A DNA stretch of 64,000 nucleotides from Parvibaculum sp. (GCF_030694575.1 NZ_JAUYUS010000024.1:16309-80308), one strand, 5' to 3'; counted from the first letter of the stretch, positions 52,746 through 61,589 are shown. Translations and numbers: made by a program. The notes: a model not told the origin generated them from the letters alone.

Positions 52746-53525
52746 TCACATCGTTTCGCCGGGAAGAACGAAGCCATAGCGGCGCATGATCGCGCGGGCT
52801 TCCTCTTCCTGCATGAAAGCGTGGAAAATCCGCGCGGTCTCGTTCCTGCGGTCGAGCAGCACCATGCGCTGGCGCAGCGGCTGGTGCGCCGTCTCCGGTA
52901 TCAGGGCGTAGGTGCCCCGCGCGCTCACCTCGGGCGACAGCGCCAGCGAATAGGCGACGATGCCGCCTTCCGTATTGCCGGAAAGGGCGAATTGCGCGGC
53001 CTGCGACACGTTCTCGCCATAGACCAGCCTGCTTTCGATCTCGTCCCAAAGCCCCGCCTCGCGCAGCGCCTGTTCGGCCGCGCGGCCGTATGGCGCGTGC
53101 TCCGGATTGGCGATGGCAAATTTCTTCAGCCGCCCGTCCTTCAGCGCCGCCGCGAGATCGTTCAGCGTGCCGTCGGCCGCGAGCGGCGAGCCATGCGGCA
53201 CGATCAGCACGATGCGTCCCACGGCATAGAGCGTGCCCTCATCCGCCGTCCGTCCGGCATCGGCGAGCCGCTGCACGAAAGCTTCATCCGCCGAAAGAAA
53301 CATCTGGAACGGCGCCCCCTGCCGGATCTGCCGGAAAAGATTCCCCGACGAGCCGAAGGAGAGCCTCACCTCCCTGCCGGTCTTCGCCTTGAACGCCGCC
53401 GCCACCTCCGGCAGCGCGAATTGCAGGTCGGAAGCCGCCGCGATGGCGGGCATGTCCTCCGCCTGCGCGGGCACGGTAACGGCGGCAAGAAGGGCGAGCA
53501 GCAAGGCGGCGAATTTTGGTTTCAT
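52746..53525 (-). CDS. modA: molybdate-binding periplasmic protein ModA
   Basis: 259 residues with a cleavable signal peptide (about 1-22, ending AQAED). AAASDLQFALPEVAAAFKAKTGREVRLSFGSSGNLFRQIRQGAPFQMFLSADEAFV is the ModA/WtpA substrate-binding pattern, with SS and the ADxxxV loop contacting the oxyanion. First gene of modABC (7-bp gap to modB). Molybdate supply would serve molybdoenzymes, none of which are in this window. No clear ModE site was found upstream. Confidence 0.9.
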   Translation of the reverse strand: MKPKFAALLLALLAAVTVPAQAEDMPAIAAASDLQFALPEVAAAFKAKTGREVRLSFGSSGNLFRQIRQGAPFQMFLSADEAFVQRLADAGRTADEGTLYAVGRIVLIVPHGSPLAADGTLNDLAAALKDGRLKKFAIANPEHAPYGRAAEQALREAGLWDEIESRLVYGENVSQAAQFALSGNTEGGIVAYSLALSPEVSARGTYALIPETAHQPLRQRMVLLDRRNETARIFHAFMQEEEARAIMRRYGFVLPGETM

Positions 53526-53600
53526 GACGCGGGCTCTCTATGGGGCGTTGAACATATCGAAGGCGGAGAAAGCTGGATATAGCCGCCGGTTTCCGGGTGA

Positions 53601-53619
53601 AATTCCGCCCGGCGGAATT
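53601..53619. promoter_or_regulatory. IclR operator candidate upstream of TauD dioxygenase 3
   Basis: AATTCCGCC-C-GGCGGAATT, a 9-bp perfect inverted repeat with a one-base centre, 92 bp before the dioxygenase ATG and 76 bp from the divergent modA. It contains the half-site ATTCCGC also found before the iclR-type gene. Confidence 0.55.
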
Positions 53620-53710
53620 CGGGAATTTGGCGGGCGCGCCGAAAGGCCGAACCGCCTTACCCTCCCTTTCAGCGGGATCGGGGAGGTCCCCTCATCCGGG
53701 AGGAACACCC

Positions 53711-54568
53711 ATGAGCCAGGCCGCCATCGCGCCGCAACCGGCGCCCTTCACCGTCTCGCCGCTGACGCCGCTCATCGGCGCGGAAATCTCCGGCATCGAT
53801 CTCGCAAAGCCGCTCGACGACGCTGCGCTCGCCGCGCTCCGCGCCGCGCTGCTCGACTGGAAGGTCATCTTCTTCCGCAATCAGGAGATTACGACCGGAC
53901 AGCACCTCGCCTTCGCCCGCCGCTTCGGCGAACTCGAAGTGCATCCCTTCGCCCCCCAAAAGGAAGGCTTCCCCGAAGTCCTCGCCATCACCCATGACCG
54001 CGACCGGCCGGGCCGCGAGAACAAATGGCACAGCGACGTCACCTGGCGCGAATGTCCCTCGCTCGGCTCGGTCCTGCGCGCCGTCGAGGTGCCGGCTGTC
54101 GGCGGCGATACGCTCTTCGCCGACATGTATGCGGCCTATGAAGGTCTCACGGACGAGGTGAAGGAAAAGATCGACGGCGCCATCGCCATCCACGACTTCG
54201 CGCATTTCCGCCAGGCCATGCGCACCCGCGGGAAAAGCGAGGCCGAGATCGAGGCGATGAACCGCAAATATCCGATGGTCGAACATCCCGTGGTCCGCAC
54301 TCATCCGGAAACCGGCCGTAAGGCCATCTATGTCAACGTCACCTTCACCCAGCACATCGTCGGCATGGAGAAGGCGGAGTCCGACACGCTCCTGAAGCAC
54401 CTCTACGCCCAGGCCGCGATCCCTGAATACCAGTGCCGCTTCCGCTGGAAGAAGAATTCCATCGCATTCTGGGACAACCGCTCGAGCCAGCACTACGCCG
54501 CTTCGGATTACTGGCCGGCCCTCCGCCGCATGGAGCGCGTCACCATCATCGGCGACCGCCCCCGCTGA
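53711..54568 (+). CDS. TauD/TfdA-family Fe(II)/2-oxoglutarate dioxygenase (3)
   Basis: 285 residues from ATG 53711, preceded by GGGAGGAAC; the frame opens earlier but without start signals. Iron ligands HSD in NKWHSDVTWRE and distal His in WDNRSSQHYAASDYW, with Arg in MERVTIIGDRPR. The segment FTQHIVGMEKAES is typical of alkylsulfonate/alkylsulfatase-type TauD enzymes. Preceded by a palindrome shared with the iclR-type gene, so probably regulated by it. Confidence 0.9.
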   Translation: MSQAAIAPQPAPFTVSPLTPLIGAEISGIDLAKPLDDAALAALRAALLDWKVIFFRNQEITTGQHLAFARRFGELEVHPFAPQKEGFPEVLAITHDRDRPGRENKWHSDVTWRECPSLGSVLRAVEVPAVGGDTLFADMYAAYEGLTDEVKEKIDGAIAIHDFAHFRQAMRTRGKSEAEIEAMNRKYPMVEHPVVRTHPETGRKAIYVNVTFTQHIVGMEKAESDTLLKHLYAQAAIPEYQCRFRWKKNSIAFWDNRSSQHYAASDYWPALRRMERVTIIGDRPR

Positions 54569-54593
54569 GGGCCGCCGCACACAAGAGAGAAAA

Positions 54594-55163
54594 ATGAAAG
54601 CATTCATCTACTGGGGCTCCGCCCTGGCGGCGGCGCTCGTCGTCGCTTTGGGCACCGCCTGGTGGCTCGTCACCGATTACGATGGCGGCTACCGCTCCGG
54701 CGCATGGACCACCTCGACCGCCTATGGCAGCGTCGACGCGGACATGTACACCCGCGCCCGCGTCGCGCTATTCGGCCTTCTCGCCCTCGACAAGCGCGAG
54801 ACCATGTACTACCAGGCCCGCACCGACAGCGCCGGCGAGCCCCTCTCGGGCAATTGCACCTACCGCCTCGAAGGCGGCGATCTCGCCGCCCATTGGTGGA
54901 GCATCACCGCCTATGACGCCGACAGTTTCCTGATCGCCAACGAGCGCAACGTCTTCTCCTTCTCGCAGACCACGACGGCGCGCGAACCGGACGGCAGGTT
55001 CGTCATCCGCATCTCCGCCGATCCGCAGGAGAAGAACTGGCTGCCGGTAAAGGCGGGCGAGAGCTTCGACCTGACCGCGCGCTTCTACAACCCGCAGGCC
55101 GCGATCTACGCCGGTCCCGCCGCCGCCGTGCTGCCCGTCATCGTGAAGGAAACCTGCCGATGA
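54594..55163 (+). CDS. DUF1214 domain protein
   Basis: 189 residues. One N-terminal membrane helix (YWGSALAAALVVALGTAWWLV) anchors a periplasmic domain containing YYQARTDSAGEPLSGNCTYRLEG and HWWSITAYDADSFLIANERN, the DUF1214 pattern. It overlaps the following DUF1254 gene by ATGA. The two domains usually occur together, fused or adjacent, and their function is unknown. Confidence 0.85.
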   Translation: MKAFIYWGSALAAALVVALGTAWWLVTDYDGGYRSGAWTTSTAYGSVDADMYTRARVALFGLLALDKRETMYYQARTDSAGEPLSGNCTYRLEGGDLAAHWWSITAYDADSFLIANERNVFSFSQTTTAREPDGRFVIRISADPQEKNWLPVKAGESFDLTARFYNPQAAIYAGPAAAVLPVIVKETCR

Positions 55164-55705
55164 ACCGCAAACTTCAATGGCTCGCCGTTGTCGCGGCACT
55201 TGCCGTCATCCTTCATCTCGCCATCGTCTGGGCGGTTCCGCGCGTCATTATGTCCGTCGCCATGACGAAGATCGGCGGCGAGGGCGCGCTCAACACCTTC
55301 ACGCATCCGCCCCGCGCGACCGACGCATCGCGCGCCGTCGTCCGGCCGAGCCCCGATCTCGCCTATTCGATCTGCCTTCTCGATCTGTCGGCGGGCCCCG
55401 TCCGCATCGAAGTGCCGGCCAGCGCGCCCTACACCTCGCTCGCGCTCTATTCCTCGATCACGGACAACTACTTCGTCCGCAACAACCGCGAAGGCGAGGG
55501 ACTGCGCGACGGCGAAGTGATCGGCCTCGTCGTCACCGGCCCCGGTGAAGAGGCGCCTGCGAACCTGCCGGAAGGGGTTGAGGCGGTCACATCGCCGACG
55601 AAAAAAGGCCTCGCCCTTGTCCGCCGCGTCATCGAGAACGACGCCGCCATGCCGAGGCTCGACGAAATCCGCTCGCATTCCGTCTGTGCGCCATACGGAA
55701 GCTAG
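55160..55705 (+). CDS. DUF1254 domain protein
   Basis: 181 residues. N-terminal membrane helix (LQWLAVVAALAVILHLAIVWAV), then a soluble domain with ATDASRAVVRPSPDLAYSICLLDLSAGPVRIEVPASAPYTSLALYS, the core of DUF1254. Translationally coupled to the DUF1214 gene. Shorter than fused DUF1254-DUF1214 proteins because the two halves are separate genes here. Confidence 0.85.
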   Translation: MNRKLQWLAVVAALAVILHLAIVWAVPRVIMSVAMTKIGGEGALNTFTHPPRATDASRAVVRPSPDLAYSICLLDLSAGPVRIEVPASAPYTSLALYSSITDNYFVRNNREGEGLRDGEVIGLVVTGPGEEAPANLPEGVEAVTSPTKKGLALVRRVIENDAAMPRLDEIRSHSVCAPYGS

Positions 55706-55745
55706 ACCTTGGCGACCGGCTTCCTCACCACATGAAGCAGGGCGC

Positions 55746-55781
55746 TTGCGGGCCGCGTTCGGGAGGGGACGCGGCCCGCAA
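55746..55781 (+). terminator. strong hairpin between convergent genes
   Basis: TTGCGGGCCGCGT (55746-55758) pairs over 13 bp with ACGCGGCCCGCAA (55769-55781). CTTTAT follows on the plus strand. It separates the DUF1254 gene from the convergent gene at 55792. Confidence 0.7.
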
Positions 55782-55791
55782 CTTTATGGCC

Positions 55792-57336
55792 TCACGCGAG
55801 AAACCGCTCCAGCACGTTCCGTGTGATCTTCTCGACGAAGGGATTGCCCGCCTTCAGCCCATAGGCCCATTCCGTCGTGCCCGAATTGAACACCTCGCCC
55901 TTGCCGCGCTTGAATGTCGCGAGCACCGCATGCCCCCGCATCATACGTGCGCGGTTCTCCGGTGAGTCGTATCCAGCAAAGGCCCGCGTCAGCGGTCCCC
56001 AGGCTTCGGGCGGCACGGCGCCTGCGAATTCCGACTCCGGCTCGCCCAGCGTCACGGGCGCCGTCGCAATGATCTCGAGGTTCGCCGGCACGCCGAGCCG
56101 CGCCACCGGCTTCGGCAATCCATCCTCGCCGAAGGTGAGCGCGCAGCCGTCATTCTCGTAGCCGATCAGCCGGCAATCGTCGCCGAACACATCGCCCCAA
56201 TAGAGGTCCGCGCCTGCGAGCGCCCAGTGCCTCTCGTCCCACACCGTATAGCCACCGATCCCGCGCGCCACGCAAAGCCCGAAGCGGTGATAGCCGCCGA
56301 AGAGAAAAGACAGCCCCGTCAGTTGCGCCTCCGGCTTGCCGATCCACGGGCTCGACCAGAGCCCGGAGGTGAGGTGCCGCTTCTCCGGTATCGCCGCCAG
56401 CGGGTCCTCGTCCTCCGCCCGCGCCTTGTGCGCGATGAAAGTCCTGCCGCCGTCTTCCCAGCGGCATTGCCAGTAGCAGGTGTTGCCCGAAAGAATGATC
56501 GCGCGCCCGCCCTCGTCGACGAAGCGTTCCACCTCCGCGCGCTGCCCCCAGCTCCAGTATTCGCTGTGGCCCACGAAGAGCGCCGCCTTGTAGCCGTCCA
56601 GCACGCCCGGCTCCGCTTCGAGGTCGTAGTCGGTGAGATAGTCGAGCGCATATCCCGCGCCTTCCGCCCAGCCAACGAAGGCATGTTCCCATTTGTCGGT
56701 GAAGCCCGCCGGGCAGTCCCATCCCTGGCCGCCCGCCTTCACCTCATGCACGACTTCGCCGGGCGATACACGCTCGCGAAAGCCGCGCCGCGTCTCGCTC
56801 ACCAGCCGGTGCTTCTCCGCCGCCGGTTGCATGATGCCGCGCGAGAACGGCCGCGCCGCCGAAAGCCGCGCCGCCACGACATGGCGTCCTTGATCGGCGG
56901 GGGTAGGCGCGGGCAGGGGCCCGCCGATCCACACATAGGTGTTCGCGCCGCCCCATGAGTTGTAGGCGTGATAGGTATTGGTCGCGAGAACGATGACGGC
57001 TTTCGCGCCGGGCTTCGCCGCCTTCACGCAGAGCATGTGATGCCCGCTCGCCCCGTCCGCGCCGGTGAAGCGGATGTCGTAATAGCCGGAGCGCCACTCC
57101 GCCGGCACGGTCAGCCGGAATGCCTCCGGCCAGCCGCATCCCTTGATATGCGCCTCCTCCGGCGCCTCGTGCCGCCCGGCGGCAACGCCTTCCTGGCGCC
57201 ACACCGGCTCCCGCCCGGCACCCAGCCGCGAAATCTCGATATCGCAACTGCCGCCGGTCGCCGACATGAAGAAGGTCACCGTCTCGCCGGCCCGCGCGCT
57301 CAACTTGTCGGAATAGCCCCAGATCCACTTGTCCAC
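55792..57336 (-). CDS. N,N-dimethylformamidase large-subunit-like protein
   Basis: 514 residues. An N-terminal beta domain (WIWGYSDKLSARAGETVTFFMSATGG..., SGYYDIRFTG) is followed by ATNTYHAYNSWGGANTYVW, DYLTDYDLEAEPGVLDGYKAALFVGHSEYWS and RAIILSGNTCYWQCRW. This matches the catalytic-domain pattern of DMFase beta subunits, which hold a non-haem iron and hydrolyse formamides. True DMFase also has a small subunit, and none is encoded next to it, so the actual substrate may be another amide. No signal peptide. Monocistronic, with a prolyl-oligopeptidase-type gene upstream on the same strand. Confidence 0.75.
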   Translation of the reverse strand: MDKWIWGYSDKLSARAGETVTFFMSATGGSCDIEISRLGAGREPVWRQEGVAAGRHEAPEEAHIKGCGWPEAFRLTVPAEWRSGYYDIRFTGADGASGHHMLCVKAAKPGAKAVIVLATNTYHAYNSWGGANTYVWIGGPLPAPTPADQGRHVVAARLSAARPFSRGIMQPAAEKHRLVSETRRGFRERVSPGEVVHEVKAGGQGWDCPAGFTDKWEHAFVGWAEGAGYALDYLTDYDLEAEPGVLDGYKAALFVGHSEYWSWGQRAEVERFVDEGGRAIILSGNTCYWQCRWEDGGRTFIAHKARAEDEDPLAAIPEKRHLTSGLWSSPWIGKPEAQLTGLSFLFGGYHRFGLCVARGIGGYTVWDERHWALAGADLYWGDVFGDDCRLIGYENDGCALTFGEDGLPKPVARLGVPANLEIIATAPVTLGEPESEFAGAVPPEAWGPLTRAFAGYDSPENRARMMRGHAVLATFKRGKGEVFNSGTTEWAYGLKAGNPFVEKITRNVLERFLA

Positions 57337-57405
57337 GAACCGCGCCTCTTTCTGAAATGAATGTTCCTCACATCAGAAAGAATCGTGGCCCGCCACGCAA
57401 GCCGT

Positions 57406-59505
57406 TCACGCGCGTTCCGTCACCGCCAGCGCGAAGGCATAGACCCGCGCCACCTCCTTCAGCCGCTCGAAGCGGCCGGAAGCGCCGCCATGCCCCGCAT
57501 CCATGTTGATATGGAGCAGCGTCACCGCATCGCCGGTCTTCATCTCGCGCAGCTTCGCCACCCACTTCGCCGGCTCCCAATAGGTCACGCGCGGATCGGT
57601 GAGCCCGCCCAGCGCGAAGAGATGCGGATAGGCCTGCGGCTTCACATTGTCGTAAGGGCTGTAGGAAGCCATGTACGCGTAGGCTTCCTTGCTCTCGATC
57701 GGGTTGCCCCATTCGTTCCATTCCGGCGGTGTCAGCGGCAGCGACGCATCGAGGATCGTCGCCAGCACGTCGACGAACGGCACTTCCGCCAGAATGCCCT
57801 TGAAGAGATCGGGCGCCATGTTGGAAACCGCCCCCATCAGCATGCCGCCCGCGCTGCCGCCATGCGCCACGATGCTCCCGCGCGACGTGAAGCCTTCTTT
57901 CGCCAGATGCTCGCCCGCCGCGATGAAATCGGTGAAGGTATTGCGCTTCTTCAGCAGCTTCCCGTCCGTGTACCAGCGATAGCCCTTCTCCTTGCCGCCG
58001 CGAATATGCGCGATCGCATAGACGAAGCCGCGATCGACCAGCGAAAGGCAGGTCGTGGAAAAGGACGCCGGAATGCTGATCCCGTAGGAGCCGTAGCCGT
58101 AAAGCAGGCAGGGCGCGCTCCCGTCGAGGCTCAAGCCCTTCCGGTGGACGAGCGAAATCGGCACCGTCTTGCCGTCCGAGGCGCGCGCGAAAATCCGCCG
58201 CGTCACATAGTCCGCGGGATTGTGTCCCGACGGCACTTCCTGCCGCTTGCGGAATGTCCGCTCCCGCGTCTCGACGTCGTAATCGTAGACTTCCGCTGGC
58301 GTCGTCATCGAGCTGTAGGAAAAACGAAGCCGCGTCGTGTCGTATTCGTAGCCCGCTCCCATGTTGAGATCGTAGGCTTCCTCGTCGAACGCGATCTCGT
58401 GTTCCGCGCCGTCCTCGAGCCGCCGCACCGCGATGCGCGGCAGCCCGTCGCGCCGTTCGAGCCGCACATGATGGCCGCGATAGGCGGTGTGATGCAGCAG
58501 CAGCGTTCCCGGCCGGTGGGGCACGAAGTCGCGCCAGTTCTCGCGGCCCGGCGCCGCTTCCGGCGCCTCCACGATCTTGAAATCCTCCGCCTCGTCCGCA
58601 TTCGTCAGGATGAGGAAGCGCGAGCGCGGCGCGTCATGCTCGATATCGTATTCGACCGTCTCTTCGCGCGGCGCGACGAGCAGCGGCGGCGTCTCCGGTG
58701 CATCGGCGGGGATCAGCCTGCATTCGCTCGTCTGGTGGTCATGGCTCGAAATGACGAGCCACTTGCCGCTCTGCGTCGTGCCGACACCGACGAAAAAGCC
58801 TTCGTCCTTTTCCTCATAGACGAGCTTGTCTTCGGCGGCGGAAGTGCCGACCACATGGCGGAACACTTTCAGCGGCCGGTGTTCGTCATCCACCTGCGTA
58901 TAGAGAAAGCTCGTGCCTGCCGCGTCCCATGCGATGCCGGGCGAGGTGTCCGGCACCTCGTCGGCAAGGTCCACGCCCGTCGCGGCGTCGCGCAGCCGCA
59001 CCGTGAAATATTCCGAGCCCTTGCGGTCCGCCGACCACGCGATCAGTTTGTGCGTCGGCGCGTGGTCCACATCGCCGATCTTGAAATAGGCCTCGCCCTC
59101 CGCTTCCTTGTTCGCGTCGAGCAATATTTCCTCGCCCGCTTCCGCGTCTCGCGGCCGGCGGCAGAACAGCGGATGCTGCGCCCCTTCGACGAAGCGCGTG
59201 TAATAGGCAAAAGCCCCGTCGGGCGACGGCACGGAACTGTCGTCCTCCTTGATCCGCCCCTTCATCTCCTTGAAGAGCGTCTCGCGCAATTCGGCGACAG
59301 GCTCGAGCGACGCCTCCGTATAGGCGTTCTCGGCGTCGAGATAGGCGCGGATGTCCTTGTCGAGAACATCCGGGTCGCGCATCACCTCGCGCCAGTTCTC
59401 GTCGCGCAGCCACGCATAATCGTCGGTCCGCGAAATGCCGTGATGCACATCCGTCTGCGGCCGCTTCGAGGCCAGGGGCGCAACGGCGGGAGGTGTGAGT
59501 TTCAT
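57406..59505 (-). CDS. ptrB: oligopeptidase B (S9A prolyl oligopeptidase family)
   Basis: 699 residues, the usual length. Beta-propeller domain about 70-410 and catalytic alpha/beta hydrolase domain 420-699: nucleophile Ser in VAHGGSAGGMLMG, Asp in GGLTDPRVTYWEPAKW, His in NMDAGHGGASGRFE. The N-terminus HHGISRTDDYAWLRDENW is typical of PtrB. It cleaves short peptides after Lys/Arg in the cytoplasm. MsrB follows upstream on the same strand with a 10-bp gap, so the two are co-transcribed. Confidence 0.93.
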   Translation of the reverse strand: MKLTPPAVAPLASKRPQTDVHHGISRTDDYAWLRDENWREVMRDPDVLDKDIRAYLDAENAYTEASLEPVAELRETLFKEMKGRIKEDDSSVPSPDGAFAYYTRFVEGAQHPLFCRRPRDAEAGEEILLDANKEAEGEAYFKIGDVDHAPTHKLIAWSADRKGSEYFTVRLRDAATGVDLADEVPDTSPGIAWDAAGTSFLYTQVDDEHRPLKVFRHVVGTSAAEDKLVYEEKDEGFFVGVGTTQSGKWLVISSHDHQTSECRLIPADAPETPPLLVAPREETVEYDIEHDAPRSRFLILTNADEAEDFKIVEAPEAAPGRENWRDFVPHRPGTLLLHHTAYRGHHVRLERRDGLPRIAVRRLEDGAEHEIAFDEEAYDLNMGAGYEYDTTRLRFSYSSMTTPAEVYDYDVETRERTFRKRQEVPSGHNPADYVTRRIFARASDGKTVPISLVHRKGLSLDGSAPCLLYGYGSYGISIPASFSTTCLSLVDRGFVYAIAHIRGGKEKGYRWYTDGKLLKKRNTFTDFIAAGEHLAKEGFTSRGSIVAHGGSAGGMLMGAVSNMAPDLFKGILAEVPFVDVLATILDASLPLTPPEWNEWGNPIESKEAYAYMASYSPYDNVKPQAYPHLFALGGLTDPRVTYWEPAKWVAKLREMKTGDAVTLLHINMDAGHGGASGRFERLKEVARVYAFALAVTERA

Positions 59506-59515
59506 GAAGGAAGGA

Positions 59516-59935
59516 TCACTTCTCCGACGTGTCGTCGGGTTTGAAATCGAGCGCCGTGCCGTTCATGCAGTAGCGCAGTCCCGTCGGCCGCGGCCCGTCG
59601 GGAAACACATGGCCGAGATGCGCGTCGCATTTCGCGCAGACCACTTCCGTCCGCCGCATATTGTGGCTGTCGTCATTATGCTCATCGACCGCGCCCTGCT
59701 GGATCGGCGCGTAGAAGCTCGGCCAGCCGGACCCGCTCTCGTATTTCGTGTCCGAACGGAACAGCGGTTCGCCGCAGCAGATGCACGTGTAGGTGCCCTC
59801 GCGATGCTCGTTGACCCACGGCCCCGTAAAGGCCCGCTCGGTCCCCGCCTGCCGCGTCACCGCATATTGCTCCGGCGTCAGCGTCGAGCGCCACTCGTCA
59901 TCCGCCTTGTCCAGCTTCTGCTTCGTATCGGCCAT
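59516..59935 (-). CDS. msrB: peptide-methionine (R)-S-oxide reductase MsrB
   Basis: 139 residues. Zinc-binding pairs CICCGEPLF and [16 protein letters not shown], and catalytic Cys in [30 protein letters not shown] and [11 protein letters not shown] are MsrB signatures. It reduces methionine-R-sulfoxide in proteins. The first gene of a two-gene operon with oligopeptidase B, suggesting linked repair and turnover of oxidised peptides. Confidence 0.95.
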   Translation of the reverse strand: MADTKQKLDKADDEWRSTLTPEQYAVTRQAGTERAFTGPWVNEHREGTYTCICCGEPLFRSDTKYESGSGWPSFYAPIQQGAVDEHNDDSHNMRRTEVVCAKCDAHLGHVFPDGPRPTGLRYCMNGTALDFKPDDTSEK

Positions 59936-60033
59936 GAGATGTCTCCCTGAAAGGGGCCTGAAGGGAATTGTCCAACTGCGTAACTATATGGGCCGCACCC
60001 GCCTGCCCGGCAACCACATGAACAAATCTTCCA

Positions 60034-60109
60034 CCCTCCCCCTGCGGGAGGGTCAAACCGCTGCAAGCGGTTTGGGGAGGGGTTGCGTCGCTCCGTCAAC
60101 CCCTCCCCG
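60034..60109. repeat. triple-hairpin intergenic element (REP-like)
   Basis: Three adjacent stems: ACCCTCCC/GGGAGGGT (60034-60041/60047-60054), CAAACCGCT/AGCGGTTTG (60055-60063/60067-60075) and GGGGAGGGGTTG/CAACCCCTCCCC (60075-60086/60098-60109). Compact GC-rich cruciform clusters of this kind are usually dispersed repeats in alphaproteobacterial genomes and often act as transcript ends. Only one copy is in this window. Confidence 0.5.
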
Positions 60110-60128
60110 AAATACGCTCGGCTGGTGC

Positions 60129-60581
60129 TTATTCGAAAATCAGGCTGATCGTCTCGGCCACCATCGCCGGCCGGTCGTTGCCTTCGATTTCCATGGTCAC
60201 TTCATTGACGATCTGCGTACCGCCCGCCTTCGGGCTCGCATCCTTCAGCGTCACGCGGCAGCGCACGCGGCTGCCCACCGGCACCATGTTCGTGAACCGC
60301 ACCGAGTTCGAACCGTAATTGATGCCGCGCGTCGCGCTCTTCACGCCGCTGATCTGGCCCATGAGATGCGGCAGCAGCGACAGCGTCAGGTAGCCATGTG
60401 CGATCGTGCCCATGCCGAGCTCTTTCTTGGTGCGCTCGGGGTCGATATGGATCCACTGGTGGTCGCCCGTCGCATCGGCGAAGAGGTTCACGCGATCCTG
60501 GTCGATCGTGACCCAATCGCTGACGCCGATCTCCTTGCCTTTTTCCGCGACATAGTCGGCGACCGTATCGAAAACGCGCAT
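60129..60581 (-). CDS. MaoC-family dehydratase
   Basis: 150 residues, hot-dog fold. The hydratase-2 motif is NLFADATGDHQWIHIDPERT with catalytic Asp and His; IAHGYLTLSLLPHLM and INYGSNSVRFTNMVPVGSRVR complete the MaoC pattern. Such proteins hydrate (R)-enoyl-CoA or related thioesters. The strand and location close to an acyl-CoA synthetase fit fatty-acid or PHA metabolism. Confidence 0.92.
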   Translation of the reverse strand: MRVFDTVADYVAEKGKEIGVSDWVTIDQDRVNLFADATGDHQWIHIDPERTKKELGMGTIAHGYLTLSLLPHLMGQISGVKSATRGINYGSNSVRFTNMVPVGSRVRCRVTLKDASPKAGGTQIVNEVTMEIEGNDRPAMVAETISLIFE

Positions 60582-60638
60582 ATCCTGTCTCCATTCGCTG
60601 TCTGGTAATTTTTGTGCGGCCGGGCCGCCGGATCGGGC

Positions 60639-60980
60639 CTAAAGGTAGCGGCCCCGCTCCAATATCTCCAACGTATATTCGCGGTAGGTGAGGCCCAGCG
60701 CCTCGGCCCTCGCGCAACGCCGTTTGATGACCTCCAGTGGCGGCGTTTTCCACGCTCTTTCATGGGCTTGCCGCCATGCATAGGCGTGCCATGCCGTCGG
60801 GGCGAGAATGTCGGGGCCGTTATTGTGTCCGAGCCATTCGCTGAGCGGGATCACGATGCCCGTCTCCGCGAGCTGCGTTTCCTTCTGGCGCCGCGCCGTT
60901 TCCTCGCGCGCGCGGACAAGGGCGAGGGTGGCCCCTTGCGGGCGGCGTGCCGGGCGCGGATTGAACTTCGGCGCCGCCAT
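60639..60980 (-). CDS. conserved hypothetical protein, acyl-CoA region
   Basis: 113 residues. Basic N-terminus (PKFNPRPARRPQGATLALVRAREETARRQKE), then IPLSEWLGHNNGPDI, AWHAYAWRQAHERAWKTPP and a helical end TYREYTLEILERGRYL. No known domain recognised, although the tryptophan-rich middle looks conserved. Starts six bases from the OmpA-like gene stop on the same strand. Confidence 0.6.
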   Translation of the reverse strand: MAAPKFNPRPARRPQGATLALVRAREETARRQKETQLAETGIVIPLSEWLGHNNGPDILAPTAWHAYAWRQAHERAWKTPPLEVIKRRCARAEALGLTYREYTLEILERGRYL

Positions 60981-60986
60981 CTCCCA

Positions 60987-61460
60987 TCACCTCGAAAGCC
61001 GGATGCGGACGCGGCGGTCTTCCTTCGAATCCCAGGTCAGCGTCTCCTCCAGCCAGCCCCAGGCCTCGCCCTCCGCCAGCGTCGCGATTTTCGCGCGCGG
61101 CCAGCCCTGCGCCTCCAGCCCCGCCGCCACGTTCTGCGCGCGCTTCTTGGACAGGTTGATGTTGCCCGCCTGGCTGCCGATCTTGCTCGCCTTGCCGAAC
61201 ACGCAGATCTGCTGCGCGTTCTGCCCCTTGGCGAGTTTCACGATGCGCGCGAACTCCTTGTTGTATTTCGGATCGACCCGGCTCGAATTGGTCTCGAAAT
61301 AGACGTAGTAATTCTTGTCGAACACCTTGTTCGACTTGCCGAGGTTCCGGCACTGGTGCCCCTGCATGTGCATCTCGGATGTCTGCGCCAGCGCCCCGCC
61401 GCCAAGGGCCACCGCCCCCAGAGCCAGAAATCCGGCCACCGCCAACCCGCGCATCGTCAT
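60987..61460 (-). CDS. OmpA-like periplasmic/outer-membrane protein
   Basis: 157 residues with a signal peptide (about 1-25, ending GGALAQ). The remainder is an OmpA-C-type domain: VYFETNSSRVDPKYNKEFARIV, ICVFGKASKIGSQAGNINLSKKRAQNVAAGL and a final RRVRIRLSR. The usual peptidoglycan-binding TDxxGxxxxNxxLSxxRA is modified to KASKIGSQAGNINLSKKRA, with lysine where Asp normally contacts diaminopimelate, so peptidoglycan binding may be weak or altered. Confidence 0.75.
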   Translation of the reverse strand: MTMRGLAVAGFLALGAVALGGGALAQTSEMHMQGHQCRNLGKSNKVFDKNYYVYFETNSSRVDPKYNKEFARIVKLAKGQNAQQICVFGKASKIGSQAGNINLSKKRAQNVAAGLEAQGWPRAKIATLAEGEAWGWLEETLTWDSKEDRRVRIRLSR

Positions 61461-61540
61461 CTAAGCCTCCATGCAATGAATCGCCCCAATCTAGCACATA
61501 ACGTGTGAGTGGGCGGCGCGTCATCCCGCGCCGAAAAGCA

Positions 61541-61567
61541 AAATGGCCCGGCATTGCCGGGCCATTT
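61541..61567 (-). terminator. intrinsic terminator after the acyl-CoA synthetase gene
   Basis: AAATGGCCCGGC (61541-61552) pairs over 12 bp with GCCGGGCCATTT (61556-61567), loop ATT. On the minus strand TTTTGCTTTT follows. It ends the 61590-63143 transcript. Confidence 0.85.
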
Positions 61568-61589
61568 CCACTTCTTCTTCTGAACGCGC

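Noticed and set aside
53526..53600. ModE-type site upstream of modA
   Set aside because: Only scattered ATATCG/GATATAG fragments. No symmetric ModE consensus.
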